This document shows, piece by piece, positions 17,270-26,947 of a stretch of DNA of 64,000 nucleotides. The position numbers and the translations under genes are program-made. The notes beneath the pieces were generated by a model, which was given only the letters and a program-made list of their open reading frames with translations, did no database searches and was not told the origin of the DNA. The stretch spans positions 310,001-374,000 of the forward strand of contig NZ_CP053746.1 of the NCBI RefSeq assembly GCF_013201545.1, given 5' to 3'. How positions within the stretch are numbered: position 1 is the stretch's first letter; every line of letters begins with the position of its first letter. The stretch is from Pseudomonas graminis (GTDB lineage Bacteria; Pseudomonadota; Gammaproteobacteria; Pseudomonadales; Pseudomonadaceae).

Positions 17270-18958
17270 TCAGGCGATATCCCGCAGCTCCCGCCGCAGG
17301 ATTTTTCCTACCGGCGTCATCGGCAAGGATTCACGCAGCACAATCAGCTTGGGAATCTTGTAGCCGGTGAAGTTCTCCTTGCAGTATGCCTTCAACTCCT
17401 CGCTGGTCAGCGTTGCATCCCTTGGCACCACGAACAGCTTCACAGCTTCGCCCGAACGGTCGTCGGGAACGCCGATCACCGCACAGTTCGCCACTTTCGG
17501 ATGCCGTGAAACCACGTCCTCGATCTCGTTCGGGTAGACATTGAAGCCCGAGACGATGATCAGGTCCTTTTTGCGATCGACAATGCGGATGAACCCGTCC
17601 GGGTCGATCACCGCAACGTCGCCGGTTTTCAGCCAGCCTTCGCTGTCCAGCACTTCGGCGGTGGCCTCTGGCTTGTTCCAGTAACCGAGCATGATCTGCG
17701 GCCCCTTGAGGCACAGCTCGCCGCGCTCACCCACGGGCAGTTCAGCCCCGTCGTCGCTGATGACCTTCGCCGTGGTGCCCGGCACCGGCATGCCCACCGT
17801 GCCCAGCCTGGACTGATTGCCATAGGGGTTGGCGGTGGCGACGGGAGAGGTTTCGGTCAGGCCATAGCCTTCGACGATCGGGCAGCCGGTCAGCTCCAGC
17901 CAGCGTTCGGCCGTGGCTTTTACCAGCGCGGTGCCGCCGGAGTTGGTCAGACGCAGGGTGGAGAAATCCAGGTGCTTGAATTCGGGATGATCCATGAGGG
18001 CCACGAACAGCGTGTTGAGGCCGAGCATCGCCGAGAACTTCCACTTCTTCAGTTCCTTGATGAAGCCGCCGATGTCTCGCGGGTTGGTGATCAGCAGGTT
18101 GTGATTGCCGCTGACCATCATGCACATGCAATTACAGGTGAACGCATAGATGTGATAAAGCGGCAGCGGCGCCACCATGATCTCGCTGCCCTGCTTGAAG
18201 ATCGGCTGCCCGTCCGGCCCGTGCTGCAGCATGCAGGCATAGACCTGCTGCATGTTGGCGACCAGATTGCCGTGGGTCAGCATCGCGCCTTTCGGCGAAC
18301 CGGTGGTGCCACCGGTGTATTGCAGGACGGCGACATCATCCAGGGCCAGCGGCACGGGTTGCAAACGATCACCCTTGCCGAGCTTGAGCACACGTTTGAA
18401 CGCAATCGCCTGGGGCAAGTGGTACGCGGGCACCAGCTTCTTGAGCTTTTCCACCGCTGTGTTGATCAGCCAGCCCTTGGCCGCCGACTGCATGTCGCCC
18501 ATCTTCACTTCGATGAGGTATTCAATGTCGGTGTCCGGCAGCACTTCCTGCACGTTCTTGCCGAAGACGTTGAGGTAGACCAGTGCGCGCGCGCCGGAAT
18601 CCTTGAACTGATGGCGCATTTCCCGGGCGGTGTACAGCGGGTTGGTGTTGACGACGATGAGGCCGGCGCGCATGGCACCGAACACGGCGATCGGGTACTG
18701 GATCAGGTTGGGCATCTGCACGGCGATGCGGTCGCCGGGGTTGAGGTCGGTCTGCTGTTGCAGGTAACCGGCGAACGCTGCTGAATGGCGGTCAAGCTCT
18801 GCGTAGCTCAGGGTGACGCCCATGTTGCTGTAAGCCGGCCGGTCGGCGTATTGGCGGCAACTGCGCTCAAAGACCTCGACCACCGATGTGTACGCCTGAA
18901 GGTCCACCTCAGAAAGAACGCCAGCGGGGCGCTTGTCGTTCCAGAAGTCAGGTTGCAT
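17270..18958 (-). CDS. fadD2: Long-chain-fatty-acid–CoA ligase FadD2
   Basis: 562 residues, the tandem paralog of FadD1. It has the same domain plan: AMP-binding loop YTGGTTGSPKGAMLTHGN, EGYGLTETSPVATANP, the GWLKTGDVAVIDPDGFIRIVDRKKD hinge, and the C-terminal lysine-containing VGKILRRELRD. In P. aeruginosa FadD2 prefers shorter chains than FadD1; that difference cannot be read here. The start MQPDFWNDKRP at 18958 is preceded by AGAGGATAAA. It is divergent from the lipase/phaJ1 pair, with 226 bases between starts. Confidence 0.93.
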   Translation of the reverse strand: MQPDFWNDKRPAGVLSEVDLQAYTSVVEVFERSCRQYADRPAYSNMGVTLSYAELDRHSAAFAGYLQQQTDLNPGDRIAVQMPNLIQYPIAVFGAMRAGLIVVNTNPLYTAREMRHQFKDSGARALVYLNVFGKNVQEVLPDTDIEYLIEVKMGDMQSAAKGWLINTAVEKLKKLVPAYHLPQAIAFKRVLKLGKGDRLQPVPLALDDVAVLQYTGGTTGSPKGAMLTHGNLVANMQQVYACMLQHGPDGQPIFKQGSEIMVAPLPLYHIYAFTCNCMCMMVSGNHNLLITNPRDIGGFIKELKKWKFSAMLGLNTLFVALMDHPEFKHLDFSTLRLTNSGGTALVKATAERWLELTGCPIVEGYGLTETSPVATANPYGNQSRLGTVGMPVPGTTAKVISDDGAELPVGERGELCLKGPQIMLGYWNKPEATAEVLDSEGWLKTGDVAVIDPDGFIRIVDRKKDLIIVSGFNVYPNEIEDVVSRHPKVANCAVIGVPDDRSGEAVKLFVVPRDATLTSEELKAYCKENFTGYKIPKLIVLRESLPMTPVGKILRRELRDIA

Positions 18959-19184
18959 GTTGTTTTTATCCTCTTACCTGAGTGTGCTGGCCCCGTGGAA
19001 TTTAAACGGGCGTTTGCCGGACGTTAGCAGCTATGGCATAGAAGGCAAATAGTCGTCGGCACGTCATCACCGGTGTGAATCTTGCCGGTAACCAGCCTGC
19101 CATCCGGCTACCGCTATACACTCAAGCGAAGCGCTCGCCACTGCGTTTTTTGAGACAACTTTTTACAGGGGCCAGGGAACCGCG

Positions 19185-20129
19185 ATGGAACACGAAGCTT
19201 TTTGGCTGGACGCTCAAGATCACAGTCGCCTCTATGTGCATGCCTGGAGGCCGATGGGCAATGCCCGGGCGGTGATCCTGCTGTCCCACGGCATGGCTGA
19301 GCACGGCGGGCGCTATGACAGACTGGGCAAGGCGCTGACACCGGCCGGCTTCGCTCTGTATGCCGCCGATCAACGTGGCCACGGCCATTCCGCTTCCTAT
19401 GGCACCCTGGGTCATTACGCCGATCAGGACGGCTGGAACAAAGTGGTCGGCGACCTGGCTACGCTCAAAGCGTCGATTGCAGTGCGTCATCCGGGGGTGC
19501 CGGTGTTCCTGCTGGGTCACAGCATGGGCAGTTATATCGCCCAGGGGTATTTGCTGCACCACAGCGCCAGTTTGCAGGGTGCGATCCTCAGCGGCTCGAA
19601 CTACCATCCCGTCACCTTTTATCGCTCGGCGGCGCTGGTCGCCCGCATTGAACGCTGGCGGCAAGGGCCAACAGGGCGCAGCGCGTTGATCGAGCACCTG
19701 TCGTTCGGCGCGTTCAACAAACGCTTCAAACCTGCCCGCACCTGCTACGACTGGCTCAACCGTGACCCGGCCGAGGTCGACGCCTACAGCAACGACCCGC
19801 TGTGCGGCTTTCGTTGCACCAATCAGTTGTGGATGGACCTGCTCGGCGGCCTGCAACAGATCAGCAAGCGTTCGAACCTGGCGCAGATCGATCCCGGACT
19901 GCCGATCCTGATTATCGGTGGCGAATGTGATCCGGTGAGCGATGGCAAGCGTCTCACGCATCTGGCCGACGCTCTGAGCGGCACCGACCACCCGTTTGTT
20001 ACGCTGAAGGTCTATCCGCAGGCGCGTCACGAGATCCTCATCGAGACCAACCGTGAAGAGGTCACCCGGGATCTGCTCGCCTGGATGGAACAGGCGCTGA
20101 AGCAGCCCAGGCCGCGCCGCAGCGAATGA
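19185..20129 (+). CDS. Alpha/beta hydrolase, lysophospholipase/monoacylglycerol-lipase type
   Basis: 314 residues. The nucleophile elbow is GHSMG (111-115, Ser113), preceded by the oxyanion strand SHGMAEHGGRYD (residues 34-45). The acid residue is probably in GGECDPVS and the histidine in YPQARHEILIET. This matches the lysophospholipase (PldB/YqeM-like Hydrolase_4) family, which cleaves acyl-glycerol esters and would release fatty acids for FadD. It probably forms an operon with phaJ1 (40 bp gap) and is divergent from fadD2. No signal peptide is seen, so it is cytoplasmic. Confidence 0.88.
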   Translation: MEHEAFWLDAQDHSRLYVHAWRPMGNARAVILLSHGMAEHGGRYDRLGKALTPAGFALYAADQRGHGHSASYGTLGHYADQDGWNKVVGDLATLKASIAVRHPGVPVFLLGHSMGSYIAQGYLLHHSASLQGAILSGSNYHPVTFYRSAALVARIERWRQGPTGRSALIEHLSFGAFNKRFKPARTCYDWLNRDPAEVDAYSNDPLCGFRCTNQLWMDLLGGLQQISKRSNLAQIDPGLPILIIGGECDPVSDGKRLTHLADALSGTDHPFVTLKVYPQARHEILIETNREEVTRDLLAWMEQALKQPRPRRSE

Positions 20130-20169
20130 CGTCAGTGGTTCACCTTTCCTAACTGTCACAGGACACCCC

Positions 20170-20640
20170 ATGACCCAAGTCACCAACACGCCGTACGAAG
20201 CCCTTGAACTCGGCCAGACCGCCAGCTACAGCAAAACCGTCGAAGAGCGTCACATCCAGCTGTTCGCCGAGATGTCAGGCGACCGCAACCCGGTGCACCT
20301 GGACGCCGAGTTCGCGGCCAAGAGCATGTTCAAGGATCGCATCGCCCACGGCATGTTCAGCGGCGCTTTGATCAGCGCGGCGGTGGCTTGCGAACTGCCT
20401 GGCCCGGGCACGATTTACCTGGGCCAGCAGATGACCTTTCAGAAGCCGGTGAAGATCGGCGACACCTTGACCGTGCGCCTGGAAATCCTCGAGAAACTGC
20501 CGAAGTTCCGCGTACGCATCGCCACTCGCGTCTTCAATCAGAACGATGAACTGGTGGTGGACGGCGAGGCCGAAATCCTTGCGCCACGCAAACTGCAGAC
20601 CGTGAGCCTGGCCGAGCTGCCGCCCATTACCGTGGGTTGA
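20170..20640 (+). CDS. phaJ1: (R)-specific enoyl-CoA hydratase, MaoC family
   Basis: 156 residues, very close to the P. aeruginosa PhaJ1 sequence as I recall it. It hydrates trans-2-enoyl-CoA to (R)-3-hydroxyacyl-CoA, linking beta-oxidation to polyhydroxyalkanoate synthesis. The hot-dog fold carries the R-hydratase motif with Asp38 and His43 (GDRNPVHLD) and RIAHGMFSGALIS. It ends with GEAEILAPRKLQTVSLAELPPI. No pha synthase gene lies in the window, so the downstream step must be elsewhere. It is co-transcribed with the upstream lipase. Confidence 0.9.
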   Translation: MTQVTNTPYEALELGQTASYSKTVEERHIQLFAEMSGDRNPVHLDAEFAAKSMFKDRIAHGMFSGALISAAVACELPGPGTIYLGQQMTFQKPVKIGDTLTVRLEILEKLPKFRVRIATRVFNQNDELVVDGEAEILAPRKLQTVSLAELPPITVG

Positions 20641-20689
20641 GTCGACTCTCACCAAAGATGACCCCGCCGCAAATGAGCAAACAGCACGC

Positions 20690-20717
20690 AAAAAAAATGG
20701 GCAACCGAAGTTGCCCA
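20690..20717 (-). terminator. Terminator, minus strand, after small membrane-protein gene
   Basis: TGGGCAAC (20698-20705), CGAA loop and GTTGCCCA (20710-20717) are followed on the minus strand by seven T. It serves the 38-residue gene ending at 20748 and may also stop phaJ1 read-through. Confidence 0.85.
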
Positions 20718-20747
20718 AAATGCCTTGCGTGCTCTTTTATAGAAAAC

Positions 20748-20864
20748 TCAGCGTCTGCCGCGCCGGGGTGAGTCTTTCCAGATGACCAGTCCGACACTTG
20801 AATAAATCACCATCATCAGCCCCACCGTCATGACGCCGGCTATCACTGCGTGGTCGAGAAACAT
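20748..20864 (-). CDS. Unlisted small membrane protein (38 aa)
   Basis: Reading the minus strand from ATG 20864 gives MFLDHAVIAGVMTVGLMM, then VIYSSVGLVIWKDSPRRGRR and a TGA at 20748. It has a single membrane helix (about residues 6-30) and a positively charged tail (KDSPRRGRR), so the C-terminus is predicted inside. The ribosome-binding site AGAAGG lies about 9 bases upstream, and a dedicated terminator follows the stop, which supports a real gene. Short single-span proteins of this style are recalled from Pseudomonas, without known function. Confidence 0.7.
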   Translation of the reverse strand: MFLDHAVIAGVMTVGLMMVIYSSVGLVIWKDSPRRGRR

Positions 20865-20989
20865 GCGCGTGCCTTCTGCCTAAGCCTTTGATGGGCGCAG
20901 AGTAATCAGTGGGGTGGCGGGAGGGATTGACTCAGGTCAATGCCGGCGTGAATAAGCAGCCGGCAGACGGGGATGAACGAAAGGCGGGG

Positions 20990-21151
20990 TCAACGTTTTT
21001 TCGGTTTGCTCTTGGCTTTCTTCTTGCCCTTGCCCAGCGGCATGGCCTGCTCGAACGCGCTTCGCACTTCGTTCAGCCGTTTGTCATTGAGGTCGTGAAC
21101 ACGCTTGGCACGTTCGGCGCTCAGGTCTACCAGTTTTTCGTCATCGCTCAT
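20990..21151 (-). CDS. Small charged protein of unknown function (53 aa)
   Basis: The start is chosen at ATG 21151 (MSDDEKLVDLSAERAKRVHDLNDKRLNEVR), and the frame continues upstream to 21184 without an evident ribosome-binding site. The protein is helical, strongly charged and ends in a basic tail (GKGKKKAKSKPKKR), which suggests nucleic-acid contact or a protein-protein interaction. It lies 66 bp downstream of the next minus-strand gene and may be co-transcribed with it. No known function. Confidence 0.65.
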   Translation of the reverse strand: MSDDEKLVDLSAERAKRVHDLNDKRLNEVRSAFEQAMPLGKGKKKAKSKPKKR

Positions 21152-21217
21152 GGCGTATCGCTCGTGAATGCCCGTTGCCGCCAATAATGCGCAATCGGAG
21201 CGGCGCTGACCAGCGCC

Positions 21218-21565
21218 TCAGACTTTCAGGTCGACCCATAAACCCTGGCGCGGCTCGTCGTCGATGATCGGCACCACCGGCACGGTGTCGTCGGCATTGA
21301 GGAAATCCCCGGGGATGGCCGGGCCTTCTTCGAGATCGGGATGGCGGTCAGCCACGCGCCGGTCACTGCGGCGGCGTTGGTGGCGACGTTGCTCTTTGCG
21401 CAACAGCAATTCGGCCTGCTCGCGGTCACGTTCGCCCATGTCGATGTTGGTTTCGCTCGAACTTTTTTGAATCGGCGTTACCGGCGGGATGTCCGGGGTG
21501 GGTTTGACCGGGTCCAGCTGCGAAGTCACGGGGGCCGCGCTCAGTGGGATCAGCGGTGGCAGCAT
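21218..21565 (-). CDS. Conserved hypothetical protein, proline-rich N-terminus (115 aa)
   Basis: The N-terminal ~35 residues are Pro/Thr/Ser-rich and look disordered. A charged helical stretch follows (ERDREQAELLLRKEQRRHQRRR, about residues 45-66), then an acidic end with EGPAIPGDFLNADDTVPVVP and WVDLKV. The gene is preceded by CAGGAGACCATTACC, a good ribosome-binding site. It lies upstream of the 53-residue gene on the same strand, divergent from rapA. I do not know a function; the position next to rapA is conserved in other Pseudomonas, as far as I recall. Confidence 0.65.
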   Translation of the reverse strand: MLPPLIPLSAAPVTSQLDPVKPTPDIPPVTPIQKSSSETNIDMGERDREQAELLLRKEQRRHQRRRSDRRVADRHPDLEEGPAIPGDFLNADDTVPVVPIIDDEPRQGLWVDLKV

Positions 21566-21771
21566 GGTAATGGTCTCCTGTTATCAAGCTGTCGGCTGAC
21601 GGTTCGTCGACTTGAGCCGATTCAAGCGCGAGTTTCGACTATGTTTTTCGCAGCAAGTGCCCGCCTCAGGCGCGCCACCCACTCTATCCGGGCGTTTTTA
21701 CAATGTGGCTTTGGCCTGGGCGCCTTGTTCCGTTAACATAGTCGGCTTTTTCAAGGCGGGAGTCAGGCAGC

Positions 21772-24618
21772 ATGGCGCAGCAGTATCAACCGGGGCAACG
21801 CTGGATTAGCGACAGCGAAGCCGAGCTGGGTTTGGGCACCGTTCTGGCTCAGGACGGCCGCTTGCTGACCGTGCTCTATCCGGCCACTGGCGACACGCGC
21901 CAGTATGCTTTGCGCAATGCGCCGCTGACGCGCGTGCGCTTCTCGCCGGGTGACACCATCACCCACTTCGAAAACTGGAAGATGACCGTCCGCGAAGTCG
22001 ACGACGTCGACGGCCTGCTGGTTTACCACGGCCTCAACGCGCAGAACCAGCCGGTGACGCTGCCGGAAACCCAGCTGTCGAACTTCATTCAGTTCCGCCT
22101 GGCCACCGACCGCCTGTTTGCCGGGCAGATCGATCCCCTGCCGTGGTTCTCCCTGCGTTATCACACCCTCGAACACACCAGCCGCCAGCTGCAATCCTCG
22201 CTGTGGGGCCTGGGCGGTGTGCGCGCGCAACCGATCGCGCACCAGTTGCACATCGCTCGCGAAGTCGCTGACCGTATCGCGCCGCGCGTATTGCTGGCGG
22301 ACGAAGTGGGGCTGGGTAAAACCATCGAAGCCGGTCTGGTCATCCACCGCCAGCTGCTGTCGGGTCGCGCCAACCGCGTGCTGATCCTGGTGCCGGAAAA
22401 CCTGCAGCACCAGTGGCTGGTGGAAATGCGCCGCCGCTTCAACCTGCAGGTCGCGCTGTTCGACGCCGAACGCTTCATCGAGAGCGATGCCAGCAACCCG
22501 TTCGAAGACACGCAACTGGCGCTGGTGTCGCTGGAATGGCTGGTCGAAGACGAGAAGGCCCAGGACGCACTATTCGCGGCGGGCTGGGACCTGCTGGTGG
22601 TCGACGAGGCCCACCACCTGGTCTGGCACGAAGAAAAGGCCAGCCGCGAATACTCGCTGGTCGAGCAACTGGCCGAAGTCATTCCCGGCGTGCTGCTGCT
22701 GACCGCAACGCCCGAGCAGCTCGGCCAGGACAGCCACTTCGCCCGTCTGCGCCTGCTGGACCCGAACCGTTTTCACGACCTGCACGCCTTCCGCGCCGAG
22801 AGCGAAAACTATCGCCCGGTGGCCGAGGCCGTTCAGGAACTCCTGGACAAAGGCACGCTGTCGCCCAAGGCCAACGGGACCATCCGTGGTTTCCTCGGCG
22901 CCGAAGCCGAGGCGCTGCTGACCGCTGTGGCCGCCGGCGACGCCGAAGCCAGTGCCCGCCTGATCCGCGAACTGCTTGACCGTCACGGCACCGGCCGCGT
23001 GCTGTTCCGCAACACCCGCGCCGCCGTGCAAGGGTTCCCGGAGCGCAAACTGCACCCTTATCCCCTGCCCTGCCCGGCCGAATACCTGGAGCTGCCGATT
23101 GGCGAACACGCCGACCTGTACCCGGAAGTCAGCTTCCAGGCCAACGGCGAGAGCACTGAGGAAGAACGCTGGTGGCGCTTCGATCCGCGCGTTGACTGGC
23201 TGATCGACACCCTGAAAATGCTCAAGCGCGTGAAGGTGCTGGTCATCTGCGCCCACGCCGAAACCGCGATGGACCTGGAAGACGCCCTGCGCGTGCGTTC
23301 AGGCATCCCGGCGACAGTCTTCCACGAAGGCATGAACATCCTTGAGCGCGACCGCGCGGCAGCCTACTTCGCCGACGAAGAGTTCGGCGCCCAGGTACTG
23401 ATCTGCTCGGAAATCGGCAGTGAAGGCCGCAACTTCCAGTTCTCCCATCATCTGGTGCTGTTCGACCTGCCTGCGCACCCGGACCTGCTGGAGCAGCGTA
23501 TTGGCCGTCTGGACCGGATCGGCCAGAAGCACATCATCGAGCTGCACGTGCCGTATCTGGAAACCAGCCCGCAAGAGCGGCTGTTCCAGTGGTATCACGA
23601 AGCGCTCAACGCATTCCTCAACACCTGCCCGACCGGCAACGCGCTGCAACATACGTTCGGTCCGCGCCTGTTGCCGCAGCTGGATGGCGGTGACGAGGAT
23701 GACTGGCAGGCCCTGGTGACCGAGGCCCGCACTGAGCGCGAGCGTCTGGAGAGTGAACTGCACACCGGCCGCGACCGTCTGCTGGAGCTGAATTCCGGCG
23801 GCGCGGGCGAAGGCGAGGCGCTGGTGGAAGCCATCCTTGAGCAGGACGATCAGTTCACCCTGCCGATCTACATGGAAACCCTGTTCGACGCGTTCGGTAT
23901 CGACAGCGAGGATCACTCGGAGAACGCGCTGATCCTGCGGCCGAGCGAGAAGATGCTCGACGCCAGCTTTCCGCTGGGCGACGACGAAGGCGTGACCATC
24001 ACCTACGACCGTAATCAGGCGCTGGCCCGCGAGGACATGCAGTTCATTACCTGGGAACACCCGATGGTGCAGGGCGGCATGGATCTGGTGCTGTCCGGCT
24101 CGATGGGCAACACCGCCGTGGCGCTGATCAAAAACAAGGCGCTGAAGCCCGGCACCGTGTTGCTGGAATTGCTCTACGTCAGCGAAGTAGTCGCGCCGCG
24201 CTCGCTGCAACTGGGCCGCTACCTGCCGCCGGCCGCGCTTCGTTGCCTGCTGGACGGCAACGGCAACGACCTGTCGGGCCGCGTGTCCTTCACCACCCTG
24301 AACGATCAGCTGGAGAGCGTGCCCCGGGCCAGCGCCAACAAGTTCATTCAGGCCCAGCGCGACGTGCTCAACCCGCAGATCAACGCCGCCGAAAGCAAGA
24401 TCGCGCCGAAGCACGCTGAACGTGTGGCGGAAGCCCAGCGACGTCTCGCGGCAGACACCGAAGAAGAGCTGGCGCGTTTGACCGCGTTGCAAGCGGTCAA
24501 CCCGACCGTGCGCGACGGCGAACTGGCGGCGTTGCGCGAACAACGTGAGCAAGGCCTGGCCATGCTGGAAAAAGCCGCGCTGCGCCTGGAAGCCATTCGG
24601 GTGCTTGTCGCCGGCTAA
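21772..24618 (+). CDS. rapA: RNA polymerase-associated protein RapA (HepA), SNF2-type ATPase
   Basis: 948 residues, the normal length. RapA binds core RNA polymerase and recycles it by remodelling stalled post-termination complexes. An N-terminal Tudor-like part ([16 protein letters not shown]) is followed by the SNF2 ATPase core: [15 protein letters not shown] (Walker A), [12 protein letters not shown] (DEAH), LLTATP and the helicase lobe 2 [13 protein letters not shown]. The C-terminal RapA domain runs from about residue 560. The ribosome-binding site GGCGGGAG lies upstream of ATG 21772. Monocistronic, ending at an inverted repeat. Confidence 0.95.
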   Translation: MAQQYQPGQRWISDSEAELGLGTVLAQDGRLLTVLYPATGDTRQYALRNAPLTRVRFSPGDTITHFENWKMTVREVDDVDGLLVYHGLNAQNQPVTLPETQLSNFIQFRLATDRLFAGQIDPLPWFSLRYHTLEHTSRQLQSSLWGLGGVRAQPIAHQLHIAREVADRIAPRVLLADEVGLGKTIEAGLVIHRQLLSGRANRVLILVPENLQHQWLVEMRRRFNLQVALFDAERFIESDASNPFEDTQLALVSLEWLVEDEKAQDALFAAGWDLLVVDEAHHLVWHEEKASREYSLVEQLAEVIPGVLLLTATPEQLGQDSHFARLRLLDPNRFHDLHAFRAESENYRPVAEAVQELLDKGTLSPKANGTIRGFLGAEAEALLTAVAAGDAEASARLIRELLDRHGTGRVLFRNTRAAVQGFPERKLHPYPLPCPAEYLELPIGEHADLYPEVSFQANGESTEEERWWRFDPRVDWLIDTLKMLKRVKVLVICAHAETAMDLEDALRVRSGIPATVFHEGMNILERDRAAAYFADEEFGAQVLICSEIGSEGRNFQFSHHLVLFDLPAHPDLLEQRIGRLDRIGQKHIIELHVPYLETSPQERLFQWYHEALNAFLNTCPTGNALQHTFGPRLLPQLDGGDEDDWQALVTEARTERERLESELHTGRDRLLELNSGGAGEGEALVEAILEQDDQFTLPIYMETLFDAFGIDSEDHSENALILRPSEKMLDASFPLGDDEGVTITYDRNQALAREDMQFITWEHPMVQGGMDLVLSGSMGNTAVALIKNKALKPGTVLLELLYVSEVVAPRSLQLGRYLPPAALRCLLDGNGNDLSGRVSFTTLNDQLESVPRASANKFIQAQRDVLNPQINAAESKIAPKHAERVAEAQRRLAADTEEELARLTALQAVNPTVRDGELAALREQREQGLAMLEKAALRLEAIRVLVAG

Positions 24619-24636
24619 ACCAACGAGACTGGCCGT

Positions 24637-24692
24637 AAAAGGGGACTGATCTTATTTACAGCGTTTCACCGTAAATAAATCTGTCCCCTTTT
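24637..24692. repeat. Palindrome of the GGGGACAGATTTATTT class between convergent genes
   Basis: AAAAGGGGACTGATCTTATTTAC (24637-24659) pairs with GTAAATAAATCTGTCCCCTTTT (24671-24692), a near-perfect inverted repeat with one extra base and one mismatch. The same 20-base motif is widespread in proteobacteria and is associated with REP-type palindromes moved by Y1 transposases, as I recall it. Here it may also act as a bidirectional terminator for rapA and the MFS gene. No transposase is nearby. Confidence 0.65.
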
Positions 24693-24695
24693 CGG

Positions 24696-26051
24696 TCACG
24701 CCACGGACGGCTTCGCCCCCTGCCCCACCGGCTCATCCGCCACCATCCCCTCGCGCATCCGCTGCGCATCGGCGCTGAAACACGTCGACGCCTTCACCAG
24801 AAACACCAGTGCGAAAAACAGCGCCACCGGTATCAGGTACATCGCATCGTGCAGCCCCACCGCCTTGAACGGTTCGGTCATCTGTTCAACCTGCGCGGCG
24901 TACATGGCCGAGTGAGCGAAATGGTCGGACAGCAGTCCCACCACCACTGGCCCCAGGCCGCCGCCCAGCAGATATAGACCGGCAAAAAACAACGCCATGG
25001 CCGTGGCGCGCAGCCGGGGCTGCACCACGTCCTGAATGGCGGTGTAAACGCAGGTGTAGAAGTTGTAGGAAAACAGCCAGCCCAGGCTGAATACACCCAC
25101 GAACACGCCGATTTCGATGCGCCCGGCGTGCAGCGCATAACCGGTACACAGCGTCGCGACCACCATGCTCACGGCGGCAAACATCAGACGGCCGTTGCTC
25201 CAGCGTTGATGCAGCTTGTCCGCCACCCAGCCGCCGACCGTCAGGCCAACGAGCCCGGTCACGCCGACGATCATGCCGGTCGCCATCGCGGCGTCCTGCA
25301 AAGGCAGCAAAAAGTAGCGCTGGAGCATCGGCACCATGAACGAGTTGCAGGCGTAGGTCGCGAAGTTGAACGCAAGACCGGCGAGCACCAGCCAGCGAAA
25401 CGTAGGAATCGACAGCACTCGGCGGATGGGTCGGTCGATTTTCTCCTGGGAAATGGCCACGCTTTCAGCGGCGCCCCGGGCTGGCTCGCGGATGAAGAAC
25501 ATGAACACCGCCAGCACCAGCCCCGGCACCGCAGCGATGAAGAACGGCGCCCGCCAACTGCCGAAGGCCTGGACCATTGCGCCGATGGTGAAGAACGCCA
25601 GCAGCAGCCCCAGGGGCAAGCCCAGCATAAAGATGCCCATAGCCCGGGCGCGGCGGTGGGCCGGGAACAGGTCACCGATCAACGAGTTGGCCGCAGGCGC
25701 ATAGGTGGCCTCACCAATGCCCACGCCCATGCGCACTAACAGAAACGCCCAGAAGTTGCCGACCAGACCGTTCACCGCCGTCAGACCGCTCCACACCGCC
25801 AGACCCCAGCCCATCAACTTGCGCCGCGAGCCATTGTCGGCCATGCGCCCCAACGGCAGACCGGCCACGGCGTACACCAGCGTGAAGGCGGTGCCGATGA
25901 TGCCGAGCTGAAAATCGCTCAGCGACCATTCTTTCCGGATGGGCTCAATGATGATCGCGGGGATCGTGCGGTCGAAGAAATTGAACAGGTTGGCCAGAAA
26001 CAGCAGAAACAGAACGCGCCAAGCGTTCCTTGCCTGAGTCGATTGATCCAT
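24696..26051 (-). CDS. MFS transporter
   Basis: 451 residues with about twelve membrane segments and the MFS signature G-R-M-A-D-N-G-S-R-R-K (loop 2-3, near residue 70; ADNGSRRK). A long cytoplasmic loop follows TM6 (FFIREPARGAAESVAISQEKIDRPIRR). The end is hydrophilic. This resembles the spinster-like MFS branch in Pseudomonas; the substrate is unknown. The start ATG 26051 has TATAGGAGGC about 14 bases upstream. It is convergent with rapA. Confidence 0.87.
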   Translation of the reverse strand: MDQSTQARNAWRVLFLLFLANLFNFFDRTIPAIIIEPIRKEWSLSDFQLGIIGTAFTLVYAVAGLPLGRMADNGSRRKLMGWGLAVWSGLTAVNGLVGNFWAFLLVRMGVGIGEATYAPAANSLIGDLFPAHRRARAMGIFMLGLPLGLLLAFFTIGAMVQAFGSWRAPFFIAAVPGLVLAVFMFFIREPARGAAESVAISQEKIDRPIRRVLSIPTFRWLVLAGLAFNFATYACNSFMVPMLQRYFLLPLQDAAMATGMIVGVTGLVGLTVGGWVADKLHQRWSNGRLMFAAVSMVVATLCTGYALHAGRIEIGVFVGVFSLGWLFSYNFYTCVYTAIQDVVQPRLRATAMALFFAGLYLLGGGLGPVVVGLLSDHFAHSAMYAAQVEQMTEPFKAVGLHDAMYLIPVALFFALVFLVKASTCFSADAQRMREGMVADEPVGQGAKPSVA

Positions 26052-26321
26052 GGGGCGATCTCTTCTTGTTATAGGAGGCTGTCCCGGCTGACGCTCCGGT
26101 TTGCCTGAAATCTAGTCACCCCATGGCACTCTGTCTGTGAACATTCGCCCCGCTGATACCGGCCCATGTAAGGCATGCCTCAGTCCCGCAGTGATCCCCG
26201 CCGTGACCCTCACGCGAAGCGTGCGGTCGGTGAGATATTCCGCTACCGGCAACACACTGATAGTTACCGCCCTACCCACTTTGCCATCACTTGGCGCACC
26301 ATTTTTGAGCAGCTGTCAGCA

Positions 26322-26621
26322 TCACGCCCTTTCATGGATCAACACCCAGGGTGCGACGACGACGGCCCACAGCGGCGGATCACGCTCGAAAAGATCCAGA
26401 GCCTTTGATTCAGAGACCTTGCCGACGTCCCCACTCTTGAGCCACGCCGCTACCTGCGCCTCGCGGTTCTCGGCAAATGCCTCTGCCACGGCGATCAAAT
26501 CCAGCGTCGGCTCGACCCACAACAGGGCACCCTTCGCAAAGAATGGTTGCAATTCTTTCCAGGTAATCGAAGCGGTTTCGCCAAGCAGCTTGGCATAGAG
26601 GGTGCTAGGTTCTTGCGTCAT
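26322..26621 (-). CDS. DUF2288 family protein
   Basis: 99 residues beginning MTQEPSTLYAKLLGETASITWKELQPF and ending with PPLWAVVVAPWVLIHERA, a sequence style I recognise as DUF2288. It is cytoplasmic, without a signal peptide. Function is unknown. The gene stands just upstream of braC on the opposite strand, as next to braC in P. aeruginosa (recalled). The gap of 270 bases to the MFS gene on its 3' side holds no open frame I trust. Confidence 0.75.
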   Translation of the reverse strand: MTQEPSTLYAKLLGETASITWKELQPFFAKGALLWVEPTLDLIAVAEAFAENREAQVAAWLKSGDVGKVSESKALDLFERDPPLWAVVVAPWVLIHERA

Positions 26622-26947
26622 GGGTTTTCACCGTATTGGAAATCGGCGCAATGATAGCGCCGCCTTTCATACCGACAAACCCGGATTCAAGTGATTGATT
26701 GCAGGGAAGTTCGCGCTAGCCGACCGGTTGCTCGTCCGACAAGACGAAACCAGCCGCCTGATTGTGTATCTTTCTGTCGATTAAGCGACATCCACAGGTT
26801 TTGGCCCCCGCAGCCAGCTATTCAAGCGCTCGACCGGCGCTCTAAACTGTTCCGGTACAGTTGCTGGGGTGCGGCCTGGAGATTCAATCCGGTCCTGCAG
26901 CTTTGGCCGTCAGGATTATAAAAACGACAACGCAAGAGTGGAGCATC
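26622..26947. other. braC upstream control region
   Basis: This 326-base stretch separates the DUF2288 start from braC. No gene is seen. It presumably carries the divergent promoters and any leucine-responsive control of bra, but I could not pick out a convincing Lrp-like palindrome. The braC ribosome-binding site is AAGAGTGGAG, just upstream of ATG 26948. Confidence 0.5.

Noticed and set aside
26137..26598. 153-residue plus-strand frame overlapping DUF2288
   Set aside because: Mostly antisense to the DUF2288 gene, low-complexity Ser/Thr/Arg text, no ribosome-binding site.
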